A DNA stretch of 64,000 nucleotides from Oscillospiraceae bacterium (GTDB lineage: Bacteria; Bacillota; Clostridia; Oscillospirales; Ruminococcaceae). Positions 54,353 to 63,773 of this stretch are shown here, one piece after another (position 1 is the first letter of the stretch; each line of letters opens with the position of its first letter). The translations under genes were made by a program, and so were the position numbers. The stretch spans positions 62,001 through 126,000 of the forward strand of contig JAQUYD010000002.1 in the NCBI GenBank assembly GCA_028692035.1, written 5' to 3'. The notes beneath the pieces are model-generated. The model did no database searches, was not told the origin of the DNA, and saw only the letters and a program-made list of their open reading frames with translations.

Positions 54353-55561
54353 TTGTCCGCCAACCCGATTGCCAATGATCTTTTTTCCGTTGGGATTCTC
54401 AATCCCGCCATGCGTATTTTTGACGTAGTGATGGAAACTGAATACGGTACCAGCTACAACTCCTACATCGTAAAAGGATCCGAAAAAACCGCGCTGATCG
54501 AAACCTGCCATCTGACCTTTTTTTCGCAATATCTGGACAACATCCGGCAGGTATGTGATCCGGCTGAAATCGATTATATCATCTTAAATCACTGTGAGCC
54601 GGACCATTCCGGCGTGTTGGGCAGGCTGTCCCAATTGTGCCCCAAGGCCCAAATTCTCGTCAGCCAGGCCGGAGCGATGTATCTAAAAAACATCACCAAC
54701 AATCCTGATTTGCCAATCACTGTCGCCAAGGACGGTGGAAAAATCGATCTTGGCGGCAAAACCTTGCAGTTCATCTCCGCGCCGTTTTTGCATTGGCCGG
54801 ATTCCATGTTCACCTGGTGCCCGGAGGAAAAAGCCCTTTTTTCCTGCGACGTGCTGGGAGCCCATTACTGCGAGCCCTATCTCTTCGACGTCAACATGGC
54901 CTACCCCGCTAAGTACGAAGAAGCCTTCAAAGGATACTACGACGCGATCTTCGGGCCATTTCCATCCTATGTGCAGAGCGGCCTTGCCAAAATCCGGGCG
55001 CTAGACGTGCAGACGGTCTGCAATAGCCATGGCCCGGTTTTAACGCGTGGCTGCCGCTTGGAATGGGCCATCGAGCGATATGACGAATGGAGCCGCCCGC
55101 AAAAAAACGACGTCCCCCTGATTCCGCTTTTTTACTGCTCTGCCTACGGCAACACCGGCCTAGTCGCCAAAGCGCTGCAAACCGGCATTCTGGAGGCAAT
55201 TCCGAATGCAGATTGTCAGATTTATGATGTCAACAGCTTTGATATGGGCTTTTTGCAGGGGCTGCTAAACCGATCCAACGCGTTTGGTGTTGGCTCCCCC
55301 ACCATCAATGCCGACGCTGTTGCGCCGGTGTGGAATCTACTAAGCCATGTGGATGCCATCAACAACCGCAAGCGCCCGGTGCTGGTGTTTGGATCCTACG
55401 GTTGGAGCGGTGAGGCGGTTCCCAATCTGATCGCTCGGCTGAAGGGGCTTAAGTCCAATGTGTTTGAAGAGGGCTTTCGCACCATCTTCGTCCCATCGGA
55501 TGGGGAGCTGCAAAATGCCAGGGAATTCGGCAAGCGATTCGCCCAATCCCTGGGAAAATAA
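54353..55561 (+). CDS. FprA-type A-type flavoprotein (flavodiiron family)
   Basis: TTG start; LNHCEPDHSGVLGRLSQLCPKA...APFLHWPDSMFTWCPEEKALFSCDVLGAHYC... flavodoxin domain YCSAYGNTGLVAKAL. Confidence 0.96.
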   Translation: MSANPIANDLFSVGILNPAMRIFDVVMETEYGTSYNSYIVKGSEKTALIETCHLTFFSQYLDNIRQVCDPAEIDYIILNHCEPDHSGVLGRLSQLCPKAQILVSQAGAMYLKNITNNPDLPITVAKDGGKIDLGGKTLQFISAPFLHWPDSMFTWCPEEKALFSCDVLGAHYCEPYLFDVNMAYPAKYEEAFKGYYDAIFGPFPSYVQSGLAKIRALDVQTVCNSHGPVLTRGCRLEWAIERYDEWSRPQKNDVPLIPLFYCSAYGNTGLVAKALQTGILEAIPNADCQIYDVNSFDMGFLQGLLNRSNAFGVGSPTINADAVAPVWNLLSHVDAINNRKRPVLVFGSYGWSGEAVPNLIARLKGLKSNVFEEGFRTIFVPSDGELQNAREFGKRFAQSLGK

Positions 55562-55612
55562 AAGAGGGGGATTGGAAATACAGGCTTTCTGTTTGTGAAG
55601 GAGGAATTTTTC

Positions 55613-56500
55613 ATGTGTACAAAAAGCTCTTTATCTGCCGATGGAACATCGGGGGCAAAGAAGCCGATGAACCTTCTCGTTACGCTGAACGCCGCCTACA
55701 TCCCGCCGCTGACGGTGATGCTCTCTTCTCTGCTGCACACCAACCCGGACAGGAAAATCGATTTGTACCTGCTTCATTCTTCCCTCACGCAGGCAGATCT
55801 GAACCGCATCCGCGCGGTACTGGAAGAAAGCCGCTGTACCCTTTACCCGATCAAAGCGGACTCTTCCCTGCTGGCGGGCGCGCCGGTCACCGATCGGTAT
55901 CCCCAGGAAATGTACTACCGCATCTTTGCAGCCCGCTACCTGCCGGTCCAGCTAGACCGGGTTTTGTATCTTGACCCGGACATGGTCATCAACGGGCCGT
56001 TGGACGAACTATATGAAACACCACTGGACGGCTGGCTGTTTGCCGCCGCCTCTCATCTAGGGCGTTTTTTCTCGGCAGTAAACCGGCGGCGGTTGGAGTT
56101 GGGCCGGGACAGCACCTACATTAACTCCGGCGTTATGCTCTTTCATTTGGAGCGCCTGCGCCGAGAACAGGATGAAGCGGCAGTGTTCCATTATATCGAA
56201 ACGAATAAGGACAAACTCCTGTTGCCGGATCAAGATATCATCAGCAGCTTATATGAGGGAAACATTCTGCCTTTGGACCCCTTTCTTTATAACATGACCG
56301 AAAAGCTCTTTGCGCTGCGGCCCCGGTCCGAAGCCTGGCTAAACTTAGATTGGGTGCGGAAACATTCGCTCATCATTCACTATTGCGGCCGAAACAAGCC
56401 CTGGAAAGAGAATTATGTCGGTGCGTTAGGCGTCTTTTACCGGGAGGCGGCCACATTATTGGAAAACAAGCATAGTCCCAAAAATCCCATCCACGGCTGA
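55613..56500 (+). CDS. Glycosyltransferase family 8
   Basis: NLLVTLNAAYIPPLTVMLSSLLHTNPDRKIDLYLLH...RVLYLDPDMVINGPLDELYETPLDGWLFAAA...YINSGVMLFHLERL...IHYCGRNKPWKENY. Confidence 0.95.
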   Translation: MCTKSSLSADGTSGAKKPMNLLVTLNAAYIPPLTVMLSSLLHTNPDRKIDLYLLHSSLTQADLNRIRAVLEESRCTLYPIKADSSLLAGAPVTDRYPQEMYYRIFAARYLPVQLDRVLYLDPDMVINGPLDELYETPLDGWLFAAASHLGRFFSAVNRRRLELGRDSTYINSGVMLFHLERLRREQDEAAVFHYIETNKDKLLLPDQDIISSLYEGNILPLDPFLYNMTEKLFALRPRSEAWLNLDWVRKHSLIIHYCGRNKPWKENYVGALGVFYREAATLLENKHSPKNPIHG

Positions 56501-56549
56501 CCGATTCCCGGGCCCGGTATTCCGACCGTATGGTTGTGGGCAACCCCAA

Positions 56550-56590
56550 ACAAAAAAACAGCAGGACAAATTGTCCTGCTGTTTTTTTGT
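56550..56590. terminator. Bidirectional intrinsic terminator
   Basis: ACAAAAAAACAGCAGGACAAATTGTCCTGCTGTTTTTTTGT. Confidence 0.88.
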
Positions 56591-56642
56591 TTGCAGCCGC
56601 GGGCATTGCGGCCGCGCGAATTTCTAAAAAGGAACTGAAACG

Positions 56643-57539
56643 CTATTCGGTCAGCGCGCCGGCCAAGGATGAAAAATCAAAGCCGCCGCTAAAAAACGCC
56701 ATCGCTTCGTCGATCTCTTCCTCGGTGTACCCCATGTCCCGCAGGGTCTGCCGGTCTCCATTCATTGCCGCCTGGAATGCGGCAATTTCTTCTTCGGTGG
56801 CGCCGCTTTCCCGCAGCATCTCTTCATTCAAAAACGCCGCGGCAAACGCTTGAGCAAACGCTGCGTCATCTGGATTGACAGAACCTGGGTCAACGGAACC
56901 TGGGTCAACCGCCCCATTGCCGCCGGCGGGATTCGCAGACTGCCCGCCGATCTGGTTCAAAAGCCCCGCCAATGAATCGATAGCACCGGGCTCCGCATTG
57001 TCGCCCTGGCTTCCGTATCCGGCGGTCAGCCCGACGGAGGGATCTTGAAATGAGGCCAATGCAGAACCGATGGCCTGCCGGAAAACCAAGCCGACCACCA
57101 ATCCCACCACCAGCGAAATGGCCATAAAAATCAAGATCGCACGGGCAAATCCTCGTTTTGTGATCTTTTTACAGCCACCACAGGCCCAAATGATCAAAAG
57201 AATCAGATTGACCACTGGAACCACCATCAAAAGCATGATTCCGATCCAGCCCCCGGTGCCGATCGGCGCGTAAGGGCTGTCGGCAGCCGGCTTTCCATCG
57301 GCGGCAGCCAAAGGCGGCGCCATTGGGGCAGCAGGTACTGGCGGAGACGGAACCGCAGTGGGAGCGGCAGGCGTCGGTACAGGCGCCGCAGGTGGCGTAT
57401 AAACCGGCGGCGTGGGGGCTACCGCAACGGGATCGCCCGCCGGCAGATCATTTTCCGTAACGGCCGCGCCACATTCGGTGCAAAACTTTTTGTTCTCGTC
57501 CAACGGTGCACCGCAGCCAGTACAAAATTTGTTTGCCAT
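56643..57539 (-). CDS. Zinc-ribbon membrane protein with Pro/Ala-rich linker
   Basis: MANKFCTGCGAPLDENKKFCTECGAAVTEND...; TM segments; ends DMGYTEEEIDEAMAFFSGGFDFSSLAGALTE. Confidence 0.85.
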   Translation of the reverse strand: MANKFCTGCGAPLDENKKFCTECGAAVTENDLPAGDPVAVAPTPPVYTPPAAPVPTPAAPTAVPSPPVPAAPMAPPLAAADGKPAADSPYAPIGTGGWIGIMLLMVVPVVNLILLIIWACGGCKKITKRGFARAILIFMAISLVVGLVVGLVFRQAIGSALASFQDPSVGLTAGYGSQGDNAEPGAIDSLAGLLNQIGGQSANPAGGNGAVDPGSVDPGSVNPDDAAFAQAFAAAFLNEEMLRESGATEEEIAAFQAAMNGDRQTLRDMGYTEEEIDEAMAFFSGGFDFSSLAGALTE

Positions 57540-57575
57540 ATCTTGTCCTCCTTCCTCAGGCTGTCGCTACTGCTT

Positions 57576-58082
57576 TTATTTTAAAATGGTGATGCCGCCG
57601 ATAATCGGAAGGGGTTTCATCTTGCCGCCACAAACATTGACAATACCGATGATGGACAACACCGGGAATACCCATGCCACCAGCCCCAGAATCCCGGTTA
57701 CCGCCAGACCAACCCGCCAGGAAATCGCGAACAGGACGCTGCTTAAAATCGTGTATACGATTCCATATGCCACGGATAAAAGCACCACTAGCAGCCCTTG
57801 ATTGGTGTGATAGCGGGCAAATTTGGAATCCTTGGCCGCAAACAGGGGAATGAGGAAAATGATATACGCCAGAATCGCCATTGCCTTGTTTTCCTGTGCG
57901 TCCTTTGCCGCTGCGTCCATAACGGCGGTCGCCGCAGGCGCTTGATAGGCTGCAGGCGCCACAGTCGGTGCCGCAGGCGAGCTTTGCTCCGGAGCAGCCG
58001 CACCGGTAGCGGGCGCGCCGCAAGAGGGGCAGAATTTCACGCCGTCTTCGTACTGAGTTCCACAATTACCGCAAAATGCCAT
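57576..58082 (-). CDS. Zinc-ribbon DUF4870-like membrane protein
   Basis: MAFCGNCGTQYEDGVKFCPSCGAPATG...NKAMAILAYIIFLIPLFAAKDSKFARYHTNQGLLVVLLSVAYGI. Confidence 0.85.
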   Translation of the reverse strand: MAFCGNCGTQYEDGVKFCPSCGAPATGAAAPEQSSPAAPTVAPAAYQAPAATAVMDAAAKDAQENKAMAILAYIIFLIPLFAAKDSKFARYHTNQGLLVVLLSVAYGIVYTILSSVLFAISWRVGLAVTGILGLVAWVFPVLSIIGIVNVCGGKMKPLPIIGGITILK

Positions 58083-58289
58083 GTTAAAAACCTCTCTCTC
58101 TGATATATGATCGATTGTTATCCCAACGCCGGCCAGCACACTTCGCCTTGTCGTTTGGAAACGCCGGCCCAAGCGTAATTGGGTCTTTACATTTGGCGAA
58201 GGCTACAACGGCCTTTCCAGTGTATGAGCCACCAGAAAGGATCATGCTAACATGATGTTGCTTTCCCGCCGCAGAGCTGTCCTCCTCTG

Positions 58290-58754
58290 CTATAATTTGG
58301 CGCCGCACTCTCTGCAGAATTTTGCACCGGGGACAATTTCAACCCCACAGGACGGACAGATTCCCGATGGGGGCGCGGTTAAACGGGCGCCGCATTCCTG
58401 GCAAAACTTTACCCCTTCTCCATTTTCATATCCACAAGACGGGCAAAGGTACTGCGCCTGTTTTTCCTGTTCCTTCCGTTCCTGTTCTTCTTTTTGGGCA
58501 GTCAGCTCTTGAATGTTGGCACGGGCTTTTTCCAAATCACTTTGCAGCAGTTGCAGCCGCACTGCGGTGTCGCCGAACGCCTCGGCGCCATACTGTTCGA
58601 TCGCCTTTTGCCCAACTTCTGCATACAGTTCTTTCTCCCGCTGCACCAAAGTGGATAGTTCTGTCTGCGCGTTGAAAATTTGTACGTCCACATCTCCCTG
58701 CGGCATCATCTCCGCAATTCCCTTTACCAACCCGCCAAAAAAATTTGTCGCCAT
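58290..58754 (-). CDS. Zinc-ribbon protein with N-terminal coiled coil
   Basis: MATNFFGGLVKGIAEMMPQGDVDVQIFNAQTELSTLVQREKELYAEVG...YLCPSCGYENGEGVKFCQECGARL...ICPSCGVEIVPGAKFCRECGAKL. Confidence 0.85.
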   Translation of the reverse strand: MATNFFGGLVKGIAEMMPQGDVDVQIFNAQTELSTLVQREKELYAEVGQKAIEQYGAEAFGDTAVRLQLLQSDLEKARANIQELTAQKEEQERKEQEKQAQYLCPSCGYENGEGVKFCQECGARLTAPPSGICPSCGVEIVPGAKFCRECGAKL

Positions 58755-58940
58755 TTTCACTCGATCTCCTCTCTAAACAAGCCGGGGGCCTTTTTTTGCT
58801 TTCCAGATCAAAATCGGGCGTCTGGAGGGGCCTTCGCCCTTCAATCGATCCATAAAATCGTTGCGCTGCTTTCGTTGTGCGCGACCCATCCCCCTCTATT
58901 AAGAATATGCACTTCTTTGGAAGGATCCCTTTTGCCTTTG

Positions 58941-58975
58941 CTTTGTACTGATCATGTCGAATGATCGGTACAAAG
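58941..58975. promoter_or_regulatory. 15-bp inverted repeat immediately upstream of a promoter
   Basis: CTTTGTACTGATCAT-GTCGA-ATGATCGGTACAAAG, one G:T pair, no T-tract. Confidence 0.6.
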
Positions 58976-58977
58976 CA

Positions 58978-59006
58978 TTGACTAAGTTGGCGATGGGCGA
59001 TAAAAT
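58978..59006 (+). promoter_or_regulatory. Sigma-A-like promoter upstream of solute-binding protein
   Basis: TTGACT-17 nt-TAAAAT. Confidence 0.6.
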
Positions 59007-59215
59007 AAAAAGGAAGATTTCATTTTCTTTTTTGCAAAGGGCCTTATGTATCTTCATTTATATTTTAGCAAAAACTATTTTGCCTGTAATCACCCATGGG
59101 GTGATTTTGGAACAAAAAAACGGGTGATTTCTCCAATTGGAGGGAAAAATCACCCGTTTGCAGACCTTTTTGACCAAGCGGCGCTTTGACAACATTTTGA
59201 CAGGAGGCGATCCCT

Positions 59216-60598
59216 TTGAAACGAACCTTGGCTGTTTTGCTGTCCCTCATTATCCTAACCGGTATAACCGGCGGTTGTAGCAATAACAAAAATGGGCTGG
59301 ATCCCCAATCCCCCGTCACACTGACCATGTGGCACAATTTCGGCGGTGACATGCAAAAAACCATGGATACGCTGATCGACGAATTCAACAGCACCGAAGG
59401 AAAAGAGCAGGGGGTTATCATCAACGTGACGGCGATTACCAGCAGCGCCGAGCTGCAGGAGACGCTAAACCGTATCGTCAACGGCGACCCAGGCGCGCCG
59501 GCCATGCCGGACATCACCACCAGCTATCCCAAAACGGCGGTTCTTTTCCAGGAAAAGGGACTTTTGGCCAATCTGGACGACTATTTCACCTCGGAGGAGC
59601 TGGAAAACTATGTACCCCAGTTTGTAGCTGAGGGGCGGTTCGGTGAAGACAACGGTCTCTACGTTTTCCCCTTCGCCAAATCCACCGAGATCCTGTATCT
59701 GAACCAAACCCTGTTTGACGCGTTTTCCGCCGAGACCGGCATCGGGATGGATTCGCTATCCTCTTTTGAAGGGATCGCGCAGGCTGCAACGGCGTATTAC
59801 CGCTGGACCGACGCCCAAACCCCCGATATCCCGGACGATGGCAAAGCGTTTTACGCCGCCGATTCTTGGGTCAATCTGGCGCAGGCCGGTGCGATCCAGC
59901 TGGGGGACAGCTTATTCCAAGAAGAGGCCCTCCGCCTTGACACCGATGCTTACCGGCACATTTGGGACGTCTGCTACGCCCCGGCAATATCCGGCGGTTT
60001 TGCCCTGTACGACGGATACTCCTCTGATCTTTCCAAGACCGGCGATCTGATCTGCTCCACCGGTTCCTCCGCCGGCATCCTTTTTTATGGTGATACAATC
60101 ACTTACCCGGACAACACCACCCAGCAGGTGGAATACAGCATTCTCCCGTTCCCGACTTTTGAAGGAGGCAAAAAGGTGGCCATTCAGCGAGGAAACGGCT
60201 TTTGCGTAGCCGCTTCTGACGATAAAAAACGGGAGCAGGCGGCAGCCCTGTTTTTAAAATGGTTCACCCGGCCGGAACAGAATATGCGGTTTATTTCTTC
60301 TACCGGCTATCTGCCAGTCACCCAGCAGGCGTTTGAAGTAGATATGGAAGAGGAGATCAACCGTGTGGAGGATCCCCGTATCCGAAAGATGTTGGGTGCC
60401 GTCACCCAAATGTACGCCGAATATGATTTTTTTGTTGCGCCAGTCTTTGAAGGCTTTGACAGCATCAGCAAATCCTATGAGACGGATCTGCGGCTCTTTC
60501 TAACCAACGAGCGGGACAATTGGCTGGAAAGCACCGAACGGGAGGATCCCGCTACCCGCGCTGAAGGGGCATTGGAACGTTTTGCCGTTGGCCGGTAA
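59216..60598 (+). CDS. Extracellular solute-binding lipoprotein (family 1 type)
   Basis: TTG start; lipobox LTGITGGCSN; VTLTMWHNFGGDMQKTMDTLIDEFNSTEGKEQGVIINVTAI...VFPFAKSTEILYLNQTLFD. Confidence 0.92.
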   Translation: MKRTLAVLLSLIILTGITGGCSNNKNGLDPQSPVTLTMWHNFGGDMQKTMDTLIDEFNSTEGKEQGVIINVTAITSSAELQETLNRIVNGDPGAPAMPDITTSYPKTAVLFQEKGLLANLDDYFTSEELENYVPQFVAEGRFGEDNGLYVFPFAKSTEILYLNQTLFDAFSAETGIGMDSLSSFEGIAQAATAYYRWTDAQTPDIPDDGKAFYAADSWVNLAQAGAIQLGDSLFQEEALRLDTDAYRHIWDVCYAPAISGGFALYDGYSSDLSKTGDLICSTGSSAGILFYGDTITYPDNTTQQVEYSILPFPTFEGGKKVAIQRGNGFCVAASDDKKREQAAALFLKWFTRPEQNMRFISSTGYLPVTQQAFEVDMEEEINRVEDPRIRKMLGAVTQMYAEYDFFVAPVFEGFDSISKSYETDLRLFLTNERDNWLESTEREDPATRAEGALERFAVGR

Positions 60599-60637
60599 AC
60601 GCGGACTCCATAAACATAACAAGAAAGGGGAACCGCT

Positions 60638-62293
60638 GTGCAGATGATTCGCGATGCGCTTGCTTTATGGAAACAGACCCGGCTGTCAGACAAAAAAGGG
60701 TCCTCCATGCATCTGCGCCTGTTTGCGTTTTTTTCCTTCTTTATCGCGTCTTTGGTCATTGCGTTCCTCTTTTTAATGATGTTTGCCGGCATGTTCGACA
60801 GAGGAGTAAAAGAAAGCCGCCTTTGGGCAGAAAACGAACTAGATCACCTGGTGACCAACGCTTCCTCCGATTTTGGGAAACTTTCTTTGCAGGGCGTTGC
60901 CTTCGCTGAACAAATGACAACGAACCTTAACCTGGCACTGAAAGAACAGGGCATTCGCCCTGCTGATCTCCAGTCCCATCCCGAACTGCTTGAGGAGCTG
61001 CTACGCGGCCAAATGCCGCTTCTCCTTTCCGCCTTAAACTACCAAAAATGCAGCGGCGCCTACGTCATTTTAAACGCCACCGTCAATTCTTCACTGGAAA
61101 ATGCGGATTATTCCCGGGCCGGCGTCTTTTTAAAACGGACCGAACCCAATACGGTCAATCTGGTCGGTTCCAAGCTGCATTATCTGCGCGGGCCTGCCTC
61201 CATCGCCCGGGACAATGGGATTGAACTGTTGGGCCAATGGCAAATGGAATTTGACGTATCAGACGCCGATTTTTATTACACTACAATCTCCAACGCCCAG
61301 CGGTACAGTGGGCTGACCTTATCCCGGCTATACTATTGGAGCCACCGGGTGCTGCTGGTCAATAACAGCGAGCCGGGAATGCTGCTGTGCCTGCCGCTAA
61401 TTGGCGACGACGGCATCGTATTCGGCGTTTGCGGGGTCGAGGTCAGCTTCATGCTATTCAAACAGATGTACAGTCCGGACAACAGCTTGTTTCCCCGGAT
61501 CTTCTCCACCCTCTGCCCTCTGGATCAGAATGTGCTGGAAATGGATGAAGGACTCATCGCTGGTAACTCCTACCTGAATAATTTTGAAACCGGACAGGCT
61601 GCCCTTATTTCCAATAACAACGCCGCTTTTTCCTCCTATCAGGCCAATGATGACGCCTATGGCGGACTGCATCGGGAAATTCCTTTGTATCCGGCACAGT
61701 CTGCTTATGAATCGGAGCGTTGGGCGCTGGCTGTTTTGATCCCGGAAAACGATTTGGCCAGCGCAATGCGCGGCCGCAATATCCCGCTTTATCTGGCGCT
61801 GGCCATCCTTTTCCTGGTAAGCCTCTGTACGGCGGCATTCATCAGCAAACGCTACATCAGCCCGGTTTTGGAGGCGCTCAACCTGATCAAAAACGATCAG
61901 TACGCCGAACGGCCCAAAACCAAATATGTGGAAATCAATGACCTATTTGCGTATCTGGCCGCCCAGGACGAGGAAAAAGAGGAACGCGCTGCCGAATTGG
62001 CACAAGCGCTTCAGCAGGCCAAAACGGTGCGGGATCCTCTGTCCACACAGCCCGATCTGACCGCTTATGAAGCTTTTGTCCGCAATATCGCAACCCTTTC
62101 CGCCGCGGAGAAGGCCGTATTTAATCTGTACATGGACGGGCATACCGCCAAAGAGATCGCGGAGATCTTATGTCTGTCCATGAATACGATCAAGACGCAC
62201 AATAAGCGCATTTACACCAAACTAAACGTGACCAGCCGCAAAGAACTGATGGTTTACGTCCAGATGATGACCAGCCGGGGTCAGGAGGAATAG
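60638..62293 (+). CDS. Membrane-spanning LuxR-type HTH regulator with extracytoplasmic sensor domain
   Basis: N-terminal TM LFAFFSFFIASLVIAFLFLMMFAGMF, large extracytoplasmic region, second TM LALAILFLVSLCTAAFI, C-terminal LSAAEKAVFNLYMDGHTAKEIAEILCLSMNTIKTHNKRIYTKLNVTSRKELM. Confidence 0.88.
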   Translation: MQMIRDALALWKQTRLSDKKGSSMHLRLFAFFSFFIASLVIAFLFLMMFAGMFDRGVKESRLWAENELDHLVTNASSDFGKLSLQGVAFAEQMTTNLNLALKEQGIRPADLQSHPELLEELLRGQMPLLLSALNYQKCSGAYVILNATVNSSLENADYSRAGVFLKRTEPNTVNLVGSKLHYLRGPASIARDNGIELLGQWQMEFDVSDADFYYTTISNAQRYSGLTLSRLYYWSHRVLLVNNSEPGMLLCLPLIGDDGIVFGVCGVEVSFMLFKQMYSPDNSLFPRIFSTLCPLDQNVLEMDEGLIAGNSYLNNFETGQAALISNNNAAFSSYQANDDAYGGLHREIPLYPAQSAYESERWALAVLIPENDLASAMRGRNIPLYLALAILFLVSLCTAAFISKRYISPVLEALNLIKNDQYAERPKTKYVEINDLFAYLAAQDEEKEERAAELAQALQQAKTVRDPLSTQPDLTAYEAFVRNIATLSAAEKAVFNLYMDGHTAKEIAEILCLSMNTIKTHNKRIYTKLNVTSRKELMVYVQMMTSRGQEE

Positions 62294-62453
62294 TCATGGC
62301 GCAAGCTTGCCTTGAGCCAGCGCGTTTCGCTGATTTTGCGAGAGACATGGCAGCCGTGTTGATCGGTTTCTGGGAGCTGCAAGTCAAATCGGCTCAAAAT
62401 AGAAAAAGCGCCCTCAAAAAATGAAGGCGCATCGCGGTATTTGTATTTTTTAG

Positions 62454-62488
62454 AAGGAGGCATGGCCCAAAAGGCCATACCTCCTTTT
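62454..62488. terminator. Hairpin between LuxR-type gene and azlD
   Basis: AAGGAGGCATGGCCCAAAAGGCCATACCTCCTTTT, one mismatch. Confidence 0.65.
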
Positions 62489-62604
62489 GCTAGATCCCCT
62501 TTTGAAAAAGCCATCGGCGATACGTCCCATCTTTCCGCCCGGCGGATGGCTCCCCATCCAGCGGCCTGGCATATGGGCAAAAGCACGCCGACTCATAAAA
62601 ACGG

Positions 62605-62931
62605 TTACAACAGCGGAACAAGCAGCCGCTCTACAACAAAGACCACCGCTACCGCACCCAGCGCCACGATCAACAGGCTTTTGCCCCAGTAAGACAAAAG
62701 CACCGCTGCCGCCAATCCCAGCGCAGCGGAAAGCAGCGATGAAGTGGAAAAAAAGATGTCCGGGATAGTCATCGCAGCCAGTACTGCATAAGGAACATAG
62801 GCCAGAAACGAGCGGACAAAATTGTTTTCGATTTTCTTTCGGAAAACCGTCAGCGGCAGCATTCGCAAAAAATATGTAACGCCCGCCATAATCGCCACTG
62901 AAAGAAGAACCCTTATCATGTCCAGTTTCAT
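62605..62931 (-). CDS. azlD: AzlD-type branched-chain amino acid transporter subunit
   Basis: MKLDMIRVLLSVAIMAGVTYFLRMLPLTVFRKKIENNFVRSFLAYVPYAVLAAMTIPDIFFST; overlaps azlC. Confidence 0.9.
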   Translation of the reverse strand: MKLDMIRVLLSVAIMAGVTYFLRMLPLTVFRKKIENNFVRSFLAYVPYAVLAAMTIPDIFFSTSSLLSAALGLAAAVLLSYWGKSLLIVALGAVAVVFVVERLLVPLL

Positions 62932-63638
62932 TGCGCTGCCTCCTCGTCCACCGGATAGCGTACCGCCGCCAAAGCGGACGCCGCTATCGCACAGATAATA
63001 ATCACCCATCCGGAAGACAGGCGCGATAGCCCCGGCACAAACCGGAACACGCAGCTAATGAAAGCGGAAATACATACGGTGAACAACACTGGCCGCAACT
63101 TTCTCATCGGCGGCACCACAATGGCGATGAACATCCCATAGATCGCAATATTCAGGGCGCTGACTGCGCTGGCCGGCAACGCGCCAAAGGCGGTTGCGCC
63201 CAGCAGTGTCCCCGCTGCCCATCCGACATAGGGCAGCACAATTAGCCCCAGCAAATATTTTCCGTTGATATAGCCTTTTTGCTGCATTGCAACAGCAAAA
63301 ATCTCGTCCGTATTTCCAAAAGCCAACAGCGCCCGCTCCCAGCGGGGCATGGAAGGCTCCAGCTTTTGGGAAAGGGACAGCGACATGAGCATATAACGCA
63401 GATTGATGACCAAAGTGGTCACCGCCACTTCCAGATAAGCCCCGCCGGATAGGACCAGCGCCGTCCCGGCAAACTGCCCTGCCGAGGTTAAGTTGGTCAT
63501 GGAAATCATCTGAATGATCCCCAGAGGCAACCCGCCCCTGGCCGCCATCATGCCGAAAGTAAAGGACACCGAAAGGTAGCCCAAGCAGATGGGAATCCCA
63601 TCCTTTAGTCCTTTTAAAAATGTCAATTCTTGCCGCAT
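62928..63638 (-). CDS. azlC: AzlC-type branched-chain amino acid permease
   Basis: FLKGLKDGIPICLGYLSVSFTFGMMAARGGLPLGIIQMISMTNLTSAGQFAGTALVLSGGAYLEVAVTTLVINLRYMLMSLSLSQKL. Confidence 0.95.
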   Translation of the reverse strand: MRQELTFLKGLKDGIPICLGYLSVSFTFGMMAARGGLPLGIIQMISMTNLTSAGQFAGTALVLSGGAYLEVAVTTLVINLRYMLMSLSLSQKLEPSMPRWERALLAFGNTDEIFAVAMQQKGYINGKYLLGLIVLPYVGWAAGTLLGATAFGALPASAVSALNIAIYGMFIAIVVPPMRKLRPVLFTVCISAFISCVFRFVPGLSRLSSGWVIIICAIAASALAAVRYPVDEEAAQ

Positions 63639-63773
63639 ATTTTCACGCTCCCTCGCCAGGGAATCATTATACGAAAATTGCGAAAAAAAGGCAATCCCTT
63701 TATGGAAAAATACTGATGGGCAAAAAAGGGCAGCGACCGGAATCTTTTCCTGTGCCGCCGCCTTTTCTGTTTC

